Below, piece by piece: positions 8,844 through 18,152 of a DNA stretch of 64,000 bases. The position numbers and the translations under genes were made by a program. Origin of the DNA: Parendozoicomonas callyspongiae. GTDB taxonomy: Bacteria > Pseudomonadota > Gammaproteobacteria > Pseudomonadales > Endozoicomonadaceae. The notes under the pieces are model-generated. The model had not been told where the DNA came from and made no database searches. It saw only the letters and a program-made list of their open reading frames with translations. Location: the NCBI RefSeq assembly GCF_023502345.1, contig NZ_JAMFLX010000013.1, positions 1 to 64,000 of the forward strand. The letters are read 5' to 3'. Position 1 is the first letter of the stretch. The number at the start of each line of letters is the position of its first letter.

Positions 8844-9635
8844 ATGCAGCTTGAGCTGGTGGATATTGGCGTCAATCTGGGCGATAAGGCTTTTGATAAA
8901 GACCGGGATGATGTCGTAGAACGGGCACTGGAAGCCGGTGTGAAAACCATGATTCTGACAGGAACAACCCTTGAGGAGTCGGTGGATACCTGCAAGCTGG
9001 CAGACAAGTACAGTGAGTGTTGTTATTCAACTGCGGGCATACATCCTCACTATGCCAAGGATGCAACAGATCAGCACTTCGATGAGCTGAAAGATTTGCT
9101 GGCCCAACCCAAAGTCGTGGCAGCAGGTGAAACCGGTTTGGACTTCAACCGTGATTTCTCACCCCGGCCCATCCAGGAAAAAGTCTTTGAACGTCAGGTT
9201 GAACTGGCAATAGAGACAGGTAAGCCCCTGTTCTGCCATGAACGGGATGCCTCTGAACGTTTTGCCGATATTGTGAAATCTTATCGAGATGACCTGATTG
9301 ATCTGGTTGTTCACTGTTTTACTGCAGATAAAAAAAGTTTGTACCGGTATTTGGATCTTGATCTACATATTGGTATTACCGGCTGGGTTTGCGATGAACG
9401 CCGTGGCTTTCATCTCCATCCCCTTCTAAGAGATATTCCAGCCAATCGCCTGATGATTGAAACAGATTGCCCTTATCTGTTGCCACGAACTCTGAAGCCT
9501 AAGCCAAAAAGCAGACGCAACGAACCAGCATTTCTGGGAGAGGTTGTCTCGATGATTGCTGAGCAGACAGGAAAAACTGTCGAGCAGGTTGCCCAGGAGA
9601 CAACTCACACAGCTAAAGCCTTTTTCAAAATATAA
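8844..9635 (+). CDS. tatD: TatD-family metal-dependent DNase
   Basis: 263 residues, full length for TatD (about 260). The TIM-barrel metal ligands are visible: an N-terminal D-I-G-V-N in place of the H-x-H pair of the wider family, TAGIHPHYAK, the Glu in AAGETGLDFNRDFS, FCHERDA, LVVHCFT, and the final Asp in LMIETDCPYLL. The D-I-G-V-N-L start and NRDFSP motif are those of TatD proper, a 3'-5' exonuclease linked to DNA repair and oxidative stress. It follows msrB after about 200 bp. Confidence 0.87.
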   Translation: MQLELVDIGVNLGDKAFDKDRDDVVERALEAGVKTMILTGTTLEESVDTCKLADKYSECCYSTAGIHPHYAKDATDQHFDELKDLLAQPKVVAAGETGLDFNRDFSPRPIQEKVFERQVELAIETGKPLFCHERDASERFADIVKSYRDDLIDLVVHCFTADKKSLYRYLDLDLHIGITGWVCDERRGFHLHPLLRDIPANRLMIETDCPYLLPRTLKPKPKSRRNEPAFLGEVVSMIAEQTGKTVEQVAQETTHTAKAFFKI

Positions 9636-9660
9636 GATTAATCGTTTCCAGCTTCGCAGA

Positions 9661-10005
9661 TTACTGTTTTTGGGAAATACAGCTGTAGTTCTGCGGAGCA
9701 CCCTCCACACTGTTACAGTTCAAAGTGAAGGCTTTGGTTCCCTCTTTCGTTACGCATTGATAGGCATAACTGCCTTCAAGGTCGCACTGGCCGACATAAA
9801 CACCAGACAAAGGTGTAAGGCTGTAAACACCCCCTCCAGAAGTATTAGTCCAGCCACTTGGTTCTGTATCTGTCAGATCAGCAAGAAAATCAGTCGCTTC
9901 AGGCACATTGCTGGGGCAGGCAGGAATATCTGCCCTGGCGACAATAGGAGCGGATATAAGAGCAGCAAGCAGGACAGACGCAAAAGCAGTATTTGGAAAT
10001 GTCAT
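9661..10005 (-). CDS. small secreted cysteine-rich protein
   Basis: About 114 residues from the ATG at 10003-10005; the frame extends ten codons further to a GTG. The N-terminus MTFPNTAFASVLLAALISAP is a signal peptide, with likely cleavage at ARA-D. The mature part is short and carries five Cys (PACPSN, GQCDLEG, YQCVTK, LNCNSV, YSCISQ), so disulfides are likely. No family is recognised. It is convergent with tatD and divergent from the RAP-like gene. Confidence 0.55.
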   Translation of the reverse strand: MTFPNTAFASVLLAALISAPIVARADIPACPSNVPEATDFLADLTDTEPSGWTNTSGGGVYSLTPLSGVYVGQCDLEGSYAYQCVTKEGTKAFTLNCNSVEGAPQNYSCISQKQ

Positions 10006-10141
10006 GGGAAAAACTACCAATGAGAAAGCTACCACAGGATCGTTGAACTAAAGCAGTGGCAAGACATAGGTATAATTCATCAAGGCTCCCAATATCTGCA
10101 TAATGCCGAAGAATAAAAAAAGATATTTGGGAGAGATTATT

Positions 10142-11932
10142 ATGGAGCCAAGGATAGGTTTAGCCCGTCACACCAATGGATCGAGTAGTTTTTCTGGAAT
10201 GGGTAACAGTTCCACGCCAGGCAGAAAGAACAGAGCCCGTAGAAGATATCAGCGGGGTCAGTACTCATCAATTACAGCAAAGAGAGCCTCTGATAGACAG
10301 GTTGGTTCAGAGTACTCAAAAGATGGTACTCAGCATTCAGTGCACAGAAGCCTGCCCGAAAGAAAATCTGTACGCCACAGTTTCTCATCACCACATCATG
10401 GAAGGGGGGCTACAGAAAGAAAGACTCCAGTATCAGAAGCTATACAGCGAGAAGAAAGTCATACGCGTGAGCTGTTAGGCGAAGCCATCATACTTCGAGA
10501 GTGTCATAAAAAAACGTTTTCAGCAGGCAGCGATGAATCTGTATCAGTAGCAAAAGACAAGGTAAAAGATTTCACACCACCCTCCAGTTCTGAAAGCGAG
10601 TCAGAAACAGACTCTGGGTTCAGTTCTGCACCATCATCAGATGTAGAAACAGATTTTTCTAAATCATCATACTCAGTTCCTTCCTCCACCTTCGTTCATG
10701 GAAAGCGGTGTGATCGAAAGAAAAAAACACCAACAGTTGCAGGAACAAAAAGCCTTTCCCAAAACTATTCTCGGCTATGGGGTCTTAGTGATGAAGATTT
10801 TTTAAGCACAATTAAAGGGTTTAATGTCAAACAGCTAGGCTTACTGGGCGAGTGCTTCCCTGACGATAGGAAGGATGATGTTTCTGCTGAGAAAATACAG
10901 GCTTTTTGTCGAGTTGTTGTTGAAGATGTTTTAAAGAAAAAGAGCGATGTTAATGAGAGGTGGCTTTATCAAATCATCCAGCCAATGAAGCGTTCCAGAT
11001 TTTATAATGACGATTTGAGTATCCATATAGGCAAGGCAATAAGATCAATTCTTGATACTAAGTCAGAAAGAAAAATTGATACCCTCTATTTAATGCGTAT
11101 TTTGGAATGTATTGCCCAGAGCTCAACATATGTTGAATGTATGCCTGATATTATTTCCTGCTATTTAAAATCTGGATTCAGGGTTACACCAAAAAACTTA
11201 ACAGGTGTACTGAAGAATATTAGAAGCGTGATGATGTTACATGCGCACATGGTAGCGTTTGGCAAGCATGCGTATCGTATCGAAATTGAATTAAAGCAGT
11301 TGATAGCAATTATTGAAACATATATTCAGGAGCAGAAACCTGCCCTGGACACGATAAATGGCAGTATGTTGCACTGGATCAGGCTCTATGGGAATCATGT
11401 GCTTGGTATGAAACACCTTTCGACTGACTTTGATGGTGTTCCACCATCGCCTGACAGCAGCTCACTTCATAAAGAGGTGCAAAGAAAGCTGAAAGCTCAT
11501 CTTCCAGAAACCAGATTCATTCGTGAAAAAAGACTTGGTAACACAGAAATATTTGTAGACTTGTTCTGTGAACCAAATGTGGTTATCGAGGTGGATGGTA
11601 AGCAATATCACCATATGGACTTCCTTCCACTCAGGGGCTCTATACCTCCACGCTATGGTATGTACTCGCGGCAAGATGGAAAGACATGGATGAAGAAGGT
11701 GTTAATGAGATCCGCTGGCTATGAAGTCATAAATATTACCAGTTCTCGTGATAGTGTGATCGAAGGAGCAGTCGGAAAAATCGAACCACTTCTGCCCAAG
11801 CAGAAAGCAGTTACTTTGGCACGTCCAAAGCCGCTGCTTGGAACTGCATGCTCTAAAGATAGCAAGAGCAAAGATTTCCCCACCTTTAAACCATCGTTTC
11901 CTGCGGGTGCAGTAAAGGTAGTGTCTCTATAA
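10142..11932 (+). CDS. RAP-like domain protein with disordered N-terminus
   Basis: 596 residues from an ATG preceded by GGGAGAG (10129-10135); an ATG at 10103 lacks such a site. Residues 1-200 are disordered, rich in Ser/Arg/Lys, with basic clusters (RKNRARRRYQRG, KRCDRKKK) and an acidic Ser-Glu run (SSSESESETDSG). Residues about 210-425 are predominantly helical, like the helical-repeat region of FASTK-type proteins. At about 440-540 a RAP/Vsr-like domain is visible: EVQRKLKAHLPE, then IFVDLFCEPNVVIEVDGKQY, W-M-K-K-V-L-M-R-S-A-G-Y and EVINI. RAP domains are found mainly in eukaryotic organellar RNA-binding proteins and have an endonuclease-like fold. An effector role is inference. A DUF559/Vsr-like nuclease domain is the alternative. 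Confidence 0.6.
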   Translation: MEPRIGLARHTNGSSSFSGMGNSSTPGRKNRARRRYQRGQYSSITAKRASDRQVGSEYSKDGTQHSVHRSLPERKSVRHSFSSPHHGRGATERKTPVSEAIQREESHTRELLGEAIILRECHKKTFSAGSDESVSVAKDKVKDFTPPSSSESESETDSGFSSAPSSDVETDFSKSSYSVPSSTFVHGKRCDRKKKTPTVAGTKSLSQNYSRLWGLSDEDFLSTIKGFNVKQLGLLGECFPDDRKDDVSAEKIQAFCRVVVEDVLKKKSDVNERWLYQIIQPMKRSRFYNDDLSIHIGKAIRSILDTKSERKIDTLYLMRILECIAQSSTYVECMPDIISCYLKSGFRVTPKNLTGVLKNIRSVMMLHAHMVAFGKHAYRIEIELKQLIAIIETYIQEQKPALDTINGSMLHWIRLYGNHVLGMKHLSTDFDGVPPSPDSSSLHKEVQRKLKAHLPETRFIREKRLGNTEIFVDLFCEPNVVIEVDGKQYHHMDFLPLRGSIPPRYGMYSRQDGKTWMKKVLMRSAGYEVINITSSRDSVIEGAVGKIEPLLPKQKAVTLARPKPLLGTACSKDSKSKDFPTFKPSFPAGAVKVVSL

Positions 11933-12080
11933 AGAAGAGGCTCTGAAAGCGTACAGATGAGCATGGTTTGATCGCACTCAGTCATGCTCTCTGTCATATA
12001 CGTGTAAATCTAAATGTCTGACTTTGGTAAAAACCATAGAATGCACAGCCAGATATTCCACAAAAGATAATTCCAAACGA

Positions 12081-14147
12081 ATGCTGTACCGAACGTTATT
12101 GTCTAAAGGCAGTTTGCGCTTTTTTCACAAAGCTTCTTTTTTATTTCTTATTACTGTCCTCTCGTTGCCCGCCTGGTCTCGTGCAATTGATAACAATCAG
12201 GTTACAGATATTCGTAAGGGGGTCGAAGAGCCTGAATGGGTTATCCAAAATAGCTGGACAGATAAGCCTCTAAAACGCAGACAGAAGATCCAGTATTTAC
12301 TGTTGGATAGTCAAAACCGGGTCAATGATACGGAGCCAGTGTTTTACTACCGGTTTGTCGAACGGCCACTGACTGTAGATGGTGTTGAAACTCTCTCCAA
12401 GTTTGAAGTCAGTTTCAATCCTGTTTATCAGACTCTGGTTATACATAAACTGATGGTAACCAGAAACGGCGAGACTCAGAATCGGCTGAATGATACGCAA
12501 ATTCAAATCCTGCAGCAGGAAGAAGATGCTGATCAAAATATCTATGACGGGTTCTCAACGGCTGTTCTTATACTCAGTGATATTCGCAGAAATGACATCA
12601 TTGATATCAGCTACTCACTGACAGGCACCAATCCAGTTCTTGGGGATAAATATTTCTCGTATAAAGGAATGGGGTGGACTGTGGGGATTGATAAGCGGGC
12701 TGTTCGTTATGTCGTTCCTGAAGATCGTACTATCGCTTACAGGGCCCATAATTTTGATCACCGGCCTTCTATTACCAAACTTGCGTCAGGAGATGATCAA
12801 TATCTATGGGTGTTGGAGAATACATCTGCTCTCAATGATGACAGGCAGTATCCTCCTGGTGATTCACCATTCCCATGGCTGGAAGTCAGTGAATACAAAA
12901 GCTGGGCAGAGGTTGTTGAATGGGCTATGGCACTTTACCAGGACAAGTATCAGGGCGGAAAAGCCTTTCAGAAGCTGGTAGAAAAGCTCGACCAGCAAAG
13001 CGCAGGTGATCAGAAAAAATATGCATCATTAGCCCTGAATTATGTTCAGGAAGAAATCCGTTATCTGGGATTGGAGTTTGGTGAAAACTCCCACAGGCCC
13101 AGCACTCCGGATGAAGTTCTTCAGAATCGCTATGGGGACTGCAAGGATAAGTCCGTTCTTCTAACGGCACTGATGAGAGCGAAAGGAATCAAGGCATGGC
13201 CTGCGTTGGTTTCCTCAGATGAAAGGGGAGGCATTGCCAACATGCTGCCCAGCCCGGGAGCATTTAATCATGTCATTACACTGATTGATCTGGATGGAGT
13301 GCAATACTGGGTAGATGCTACAAGGAATTACCAGGGAACGGATATTGACACAGTAGCCATTACGAATTTCGGCAAAGCTCTTGTGCTTCGGGAAGGAGAA
13401 TACCGTTTAAGTAAGGTAATTACACGCCATAGAAACGATCTCGATTTAACAGAAACACTGGTTGCAGAAAGCTATGACAGTCCCGTTGAAATGACTGTTA
13501 CATCAATCTATCAGGGGCAGGCTGCCGAGTGGCAGCGCAGTAAACTGGATAATGAGGATCTGGAACAGATTGAGCGGGATTACCTCGATTACATGGCTCG
13601 ACGCTATCCCTATATAGAGTCTGCTGGTGCCATCAAAGTTCAGGATGATAAGAAAGCAAACCGAGTGACTCTGACAGAGTACTATCGCATTCCGGAATAC
13701 TGGGAGGTGAAGAATAATGATCGTATTGCTCCTTTCTATACCACAAACTTTTATTCAGATGCCGTCAAACCAAAGCGCCTTAAACGTAATGGGCCCTATT
13801 GGCCTGGAAGCAAGGTAAGTCTGACCCATAAAACGCAGCTGTCTTTTCCTGAACCTGTGGAGCTCGACCTTGATGGATGGAATCAGCTGATAAGAAATGA
13901 ATATTTCATGTATCAGACCGGTGCCACTTACAAAGGAAAAACACTAACAGTTGACTCCTTTATGTCTCTGGAAGGGAAGTCTGTACCTGCCAAAGATATT
14001 CCCCGGTATGTCAAAAATATGGGAAAAGTGATTGATTTGCTGGACTTCAACCTGACCTTTGAAGACCCAGCTCCCGAACAAAGAACCAGAGAAAGCCTTC
14101 TCAGCAGGCTGGAACGAAAAGTCTCTGAAGCATTAGGAGAGGAGTAA
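12081..14147 (+). CDS. exported DUF3857/transglutaminase-like protein
   Basis: 688 residues from the ATG at 12081; the frame is open to a TTG at 12024. Neither start has a strong ribosome-binding site. A hydrophobic signal segment (SFLFLITVLSLPAWSRA) shows export. A DUF3857-type beta domain precedes a transglutaminase/papain-like core with its triad visible: Cys in NRYGDCKDKSVLL (codon 13140-13142), His in AFNHVITL and Asp in YWVDATRN. Such proteins may cleave or cross-link peptides in the envelope; the substrate is unknown. The next gene, a lipoprotein, starts 5 bp after the stop, so the two are co-transcribed and probably work together. Confidence 0.8.
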   Translation: MLYRTLLSKGSLRFFHKASFLFLITVLSLPAWSRAIDNNQVTDIRKGVEEPEWVIQNSWTDKPLKRRQKIQYLLLDSQNRVNDTEPVFYYRFVERPLTVDGVETLSKFEVSFNPVYQTLVIHKLMVTRNGETQNRLNDTQIQILQQEEDADQNIYDGFSTAVLILSDIRRNDIIDISYSLTGTNPVLGDKYFSYKGMGWTVGIDKRAVRYVVPEDRTIAYRAHNFDHRPSITKLASGDDQYLWVLENTSALNDDRQYPPGDSPFPWLEVSEYKSWAEVVEWAMALYQDKYQGGKAFQKLVEKLDQQSAGDQKKYASLALNYVQEEIRYLGLEFGENSHRPSTPDEVLQNRYGDCKDKSVLLTALMRAKGIKAWPALVSSDERGGIANMLPSPGAFNHVITLIDLDGVQYWVDATRNYQGTDIDTVAITNFGKALVLREGEYRLSKVITRHRNDLDLTETLVAESYDSPVEMTVTSIYQGQAAEWQRSKLDNEDLEQIERDYLDYMARRYPYIESAGAIKVQDDKKANRVTLTEYYRIPEYWEVKNNDRIAPFYTTNFYSDAVKPKRLKRNGPYWPGSKVSLTHKTQLSFPEPVELDLDGWNQLIRNEYFMYQTGATYKGKTLTVDSFMSLEGKSVPAKDIPRYVKNMGKVIDLLDFNLTFEDPAPEQRTRESLLSRLERKVSEALGEE

Positions 14148-14152
14148 ATTAA

Positions 14153-15367
14153 ATGTTATCCCGATTTTTTGGGGGCAAGTGGCTACTGGTTGTAACCGCT
14201 TTAGTTCCATTAGTACTTTCAGGATGTAGTTCTAACCCACGTAATGATGAACAAGAGTGGACGGGCAAGATTCTTGAGATTGATGACACTAGTCCTGATA
14301 AGTTAGCGCAGTCGGTCGTTAACTACCTTAATGAGAAAGGTGAGATTAATGCTTTAGGGCTCAAGTGGCATATTCGAGAAGGCTATATTGGAGGTTCTAT
14401 CTCTAACCCGTTCTTGAAAACAGTTTCTCCAGAAGTTTCGCGAAAACTAGAAGCCCGCCAGCTGATTTATAAATTACTCGTGTCTTATGCGAATAACGAA
14501 GAGCTTGATAATTGGTATCTACATGGTTGCCAAAAATCGTTTGATAATGATTTAAGCTCTAGCTGCTATATCTTTAGCAATAATTGGGATATGGGACCAT
14601 TGGAGCTAAGGGTTAGCTTTGATCAGAAACATGAACATAAAGATTATGTGATTGATGACCTGGTGACATATATCAATGGAATATCTACTTACGAGAGGTT
14701 TCTTTGGATCGTTGAAATGTCAGAGTTACTTGGCGAGCTTCCAGGATCTGAAGGGCGTGATGGATTATCATTTCTTAGGCGCTCAGAAAGTAAACTTTAT
14801 TCAGGAGAAGAGAAGGCTGTAATTGAAGATTTTCATGATTTGCCAGAAACTGTGAAAGAGAATAAGTTTTTTAAAATGCTCTTCCTTGATGCAGCTCTCA
14901 TTAATGGAGATACAAAAGCTCTCAGGGAAGTAGCACCATTATTTATTTCAGAGGGCGACCCTCAGACAAATATGTCTCTTCGTACTTATTATTATTTGAC
15001 ACAAAAAGAGTTTGGTAAGTCTGAAAAAGCCTTGGATGATTTAGATCAGAAAATTGGCGTAAGCTTTTATAGCAGGTTTCAGAAGGTGAATCTTTACTAT
15101 GAAAGTGGAAGGTACTACGAGGCATTAGATCTAGCCATCCGCCTTCTGAGAGAACAACCTGAGAATGAATACAGCTACTACGCTGTGTTATTACCTTTGG
15201 TTGCCAGCAAAGATTTTGGTGAAGCCGCAGATATGATTGAACTGATGTCTGAGAAGTTTGATTATCCCTTGACTGAGAATCATTGGGAGATGGTGCTGTC
15301 AGCAGGAGAAGTGCCTAACCAACAGGCTTTTTTGTCTTCTCCAGAGATGAAAGCCGTTCTACAGTGA
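14153..15367 (+). CDS. lipoprotein with helical-repeat-like body
   Basis: 404 residues. The signal sequence ends in a lipobox, VLSGC (Cys near residue 25), so the mature protein is lipid-anchored. The body is acidic and helical, with TPR-like stretches in the last third (for example KVNLYYESGRYYEALDLAIR). No catalytic motif is recognised. It is tightly linked to the transglutaminase-like gene and probably partners it in the envelope. Its codon use is more AT-rich than the following leuS. Confidence 0.7.
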   Translation: MLSRFFGGKWLLVVTALVPLVLSGCSSNPRNDEQEWTGKILEIDDTSPDKLAQSVVNYLNEKGEINALGLKWHIREGYIGGSISNPFLKTVSPEVSRKLEARQLIYKLLVSYANNEELDNWYLHGCQKSFDNDLSSSCYIFSNNWDMGPLELRVSFDQKHEHKDYVIDDLVTYINGISTYERFLWIVEMSELLGELPGSEGRDGLSFLRRSESKLYSGEEKAVIEDFHDLPETVKENKFFKMLFLDAALINGDTKALREVAPLFISEGDPQTNMSLRTYYYLTQKEFGKSEKALDDLDQKIGVSFYSRFQKVNLYYESGRYYEALDLAIRLLREQPENEYSYYAVLLPLVASKDFGEAADMIELMSEKFDYPLTENHWEMVLSAGEVPNQQAFLSSPEMKAVLQ

Positions 15368-15381
15368 AATAAGCTCCAATA

Positions 15382-15405
15382 GTGGCGAGTTCAACTACTC
15401 GCCAC
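15382..15405 (+). terminator. hairpin after lipoprotein gene
   Basis: GTGGCGAGT (15382-15390) pairs with ACTCGCCAC (15397-15405) around a 6-base loop, 14 bases after the stop codon. Only a poor T-rich stretch follows, so termination is likely but not certain. Confidence 0.55.
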
Positions 15406-15486
15406 GGCTTTGCTGTTGTATCCTATCAGGTTTAACGTCAATTCATATCAGGCCCGGTCTATCATGGGCTACAGGCATCACGCGCG

Positions 15487-18075
15487 ATGATGGAAGAGCA
15501 TTATCATCCTCATAAAATTGAGGAAGAGGCCCAGAAGTACTGGGCAGAGAATGACAGCTTCGCTGTCACCGAACAGGAAGGCAAAGAGAAATACTACTGC
15601 CTATCCATGTTCCCATACCCCAGCGGCAAGCTGCATATGGGCCATGTGCGTAACTACACCATCGGCGACGTGGTGTCCCGTTACCAGCGCATGCAGGGCA
15701 AGAATGTTATGCAGCCCATGGGCTGGGATGCGTTCGGCCTGCCTGCTGAAAATGCCGCGATCAAGAACAAGACCGCTCCGGCACCCTGGACTTACCAGAA
15801 CATCGATTACATGAAAGGCCAGCTGAAGAAGCTGGGCTTCGGCTACGACTGGAACCGTGAGCTGGCCACCTGCACCCCTGAATACTACAAGTGGGAACAG
15901 TGGTTCTTCACCAAGTTGTACGAAAAAGGCCTGGTCTACAAGAAGATGAGCGCCGTGAACTGGTGCCCGAATGACCAGACCGTACTGGCCAACGAACAGG
16001 TGGAAGACGGCAAGTGCTGGCGTTGTGACACTATCGTAGAACGCAAACAGCTGGCCCAGTGGTTTATCAAGATCACTGCTTATGCGGACGAACTGCTGGC
16101 AGACCTGGACAAGCTGGAAGAGTGGCCTGAGCAGGTTAAGGCCATGCAGCGTAACTGGATTGGCCGTTCCGAAGGTGTAGAAATGGCCTTTGGTGTTGCT
16201 GGTTCTGAAGAAGAGATCCGGATTTACACCACCCGTCCTGATACTCTGATGGGAGTGACCTATGTCGCTCTGGCTGCTGAGCATCCTCTGTGCAAGGCTG
16301 CTGCCAAGAACAATCCGGCCCTGGCTGCATTTATCGAAGAGTGCAAGAGCAACACCACCTCCGAAGCCGATATGGCGACCATGGAGAAGAAAGGTGTTGA
16401 TACCGGCATTAAGGCGATTCACCCAATTACCGGTGAAGAGGTTTCTGTCTGGGCTGCCAACTTCGTACTGATGGACTTTGGTACCGGCGCGGTTATGTCC
16501 GTTCCTGGCCACGATCAGCGTGATTACGAGTTTGCCAAGGTTTACGGTCTGCCGATCAAGCAGGTTGTTAAACCAGCCAGTGATGAAGAGTGTGACCTGA
16601 ACAAGGAAGCCTTCACCGAGAAAGGTATTCTGCTGAACTCCGGCGAGTTTGATGGCCTGAACTTCAAAGACGCTTTCGAAGCTATTGCCAGCAAGCTGAT
16701 CAGCGAAGGCAAGGGCGAGAAGCAGGTTAACTATCGTCTGCGTGACTGGGGTGTTTCCCGCCAGCGTTACTGGGGTGCACCAATCCCCATGCGCTACCTG
16801 GAAGATGGCACCGAGGTAACCGTATCTCTGGAAGATCTGCCGGTTCGTCTGCCGGAAGATGTGGAAATGGACGGTGTTCAGTCTCCCATCAAGGCCGACA
16901 AAGAGTGGTGCAAGGTGACCCATAACGGTCAGCCTGCCACCCAGGAAACCGACACCTTCGATACCTTTATGGAGTCCAGCTGGTACTACGCCCGCTACTG
17001 CTCCCCGCAGGCCGACCAGATGCTGGATCCGAAAGCCGCCAACTACTGGCTGCCGGTTGATCAGTACATCGGTGGTATCGAGCATGCAGTAATGCACCTG
17101 CTCTACTCCCGTTTCTTCCACAAGCTGCTGCGTGATGCCGGGCTGGTGGACAGCGATGAGCCATTCAAGAAGCTGCTGTGCCAGGGCATGGTGCTGGCAG
17201 ATATCAACTACACCCTCGATGAAAAGGGCGTAAAGCATTACGTCGCGCCTGGTGATGTTGAGAAGCGCGGAGACTCTTCTGGTCAAGAGCAGTGGTTCTT
17301 AACTGGTACCGATACGCCTGTTGTTCATCAGGGTATGGGCAAAATGTCCAAGTCCAAGAACAATGGTATCGATCCGCAGGAGCTGATTAACGAATACGGT
17401 GCGGATACTGTCCGTCTGTACACCATGTTTGCTTCTCCTCCTACCCAGACTCTTGAATGGTCCGAGTCCGGTGTGGAAGGTGCCAACCGCTTCCTGCGTC
17501 GTTTCTGGAAGATGATTGCCAGCCATGTAGCGGAAACATCTGAAGGTGTTACTGCTCTGGATGCCAACGCTCTGAACGATGCCCAGAAGGATCTGCGTCG
17601 CAAGACTCATGAGACCATCGCCAAGGTATCTGACGACTGTGATAAGCGTCTGACCTTCAACACCGCGATTGCTGCAATCATGGAACTGACCAACGCGATT
17701 GGTAAGTTCAAGGATTCCTCTGATCAGGGCAAGGCTGTTGCCCGTGAAGCCTTGGAAGCTGCCACTCTGTTACTGGCTCCAATTGTTCCTCACACTGCTC
17801 ACGTTATCTGGCATGAGCTGGGTCACAAAGAAGCTGTGGTTGATGCAGGCTGGCCAAAGCTGGATGAGACTGCGCTGGTGAAATCCGCCATTACCCTGAT
17901 TGTTCAGGTAAACGGCAAGGTTCGCGCCAAGCTGGAAGTTCCTGCTGATGCCACCAAGGATCAGATGGAAGAACTGGCCAAGGCTGATGCCAATGTGCAG
18001 AAGTTCACTGATGGTAAGACAATCCGTAAGGTGATTGTTGTGCCTGGTAAGCTGGTGAATATCGTTGCTAATTAA
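15487..18075 (+). CDS. leuS: leucyl-tRNA synthetase
   Basis: 862 residues, normal for bacterial LeuRS (about 860). It charges tRNA-Leu with leucine. The class I signatures are present: HIGH-type HMGH at residues 50-53 and KMSKS at about 619-623. The CP1 editing domain carries TTRPDT at about 248-253. Two Met codons open the frame; the second (15490) may be the true start, and no Shine-Dalgarno motif is evident. Codon use is more GC-rich and regular than in neighbours, as expected of a highly expressed gene. The lptE-holA genes often found downstream are absent here. Confidence 0.97.
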   Translation: MMEEHYHPHKIEEEAQKYWAENDSFAVTEQEGKEKYYCLSMFPYPSGKLHMGHVRNYTIGDVVSRYQRMQGKNVMQPMGWDAFGLPAENAAIKNKTAPAPWTYQNIDYMKGQLKKLGFGYDWNRELATCTPEYYKWEQWFFTKLYEKGLVYKKMSAVNWCPNDQTVLANEQVEDGKCWRCDTIVERKQLAQWFIKITAYADELLADLDKLEEWPEQVKAMQRNWIGRSEGVEMAFGVAGSEEEIRIYTTRPDTLMGVTYVALAAEHPLCKAAAKNNPALAAFIEECKSNTTSEADMATMEKKGVDTGIKAIHPITGEEVSVWAANFVLMDFGTGAVMSVPGHDQRDYEFAKVYGLPIKQVVKPASDEECDLNKEAFTEKGILLNSGEFDGLNFKDAFEAIASKLISEGKGEKQVNYRLRDWGVSRQRYWGAPIPMRYLEDGTEVTVSLEDLPVRLPEDVEMDGVQSPIKADKEWCKVTHNGQPATQETDTFDTFMESSWYYARYCSPQADQMLDPKAANYWLPVDQYIGGIEHAVMHLLYSRFFHKLLRDAGLVDSDEPFKKLLCQGMVLADINYTLDEKGVKHYVAPGDVEKRGDSSGQEQWFLTGTDTPVVHQGMGKMSKSKNNGIDPQELINEYGADTVRLYTMFASPPTQTLEWSESGVEGANRFLRRFWKMIASHVAETSEGVTALDANALNDAQKDLRRKTHETIAKVSDDCDKRLTFNTAIAAIMELTNAIGKFKDSSDQGKAVAREALEAATLLLAPIVPHTAHVIWHELGHKEAVVDAGWPKLDETALVKSAITLIVQVNGKVRAKLEVPADATKDQMEELAKADANVQKFTDGKTIRKVIVVPGKLVNIVAN

Positions 18076-18102
18076 TTGCAAAGTTTAAAGCTTTACGAAT
18101 CC

Positions 18103-18136
18103 ACAACGCCGACATCTGTCGGCGTTGTTTTATTTC
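18103..18136 (+). terminator. Rho-independent terminator of leuS
   Basis: ACAACGCCGAC (18103-18113) and GTCGGCGTTGT (18118-18128) form an 11-bp perfect stem with loop ATCT, followed by TTTTATTT. This is a textbook intrinsic terminator 28 bases after the leuS stop. Confidence 0.92.
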
Positions 18137-18152
18137 AAAAAATTTTCTGTTG

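Noticed and set aside
15601-17286. 561-residue open frame on the minus strand
   Set aside because: It is fully antisense to leuS, whose signatures are unambiguous, and its translation has no recognisable domain. It arises from the GC-rich codon pattern of leuS.
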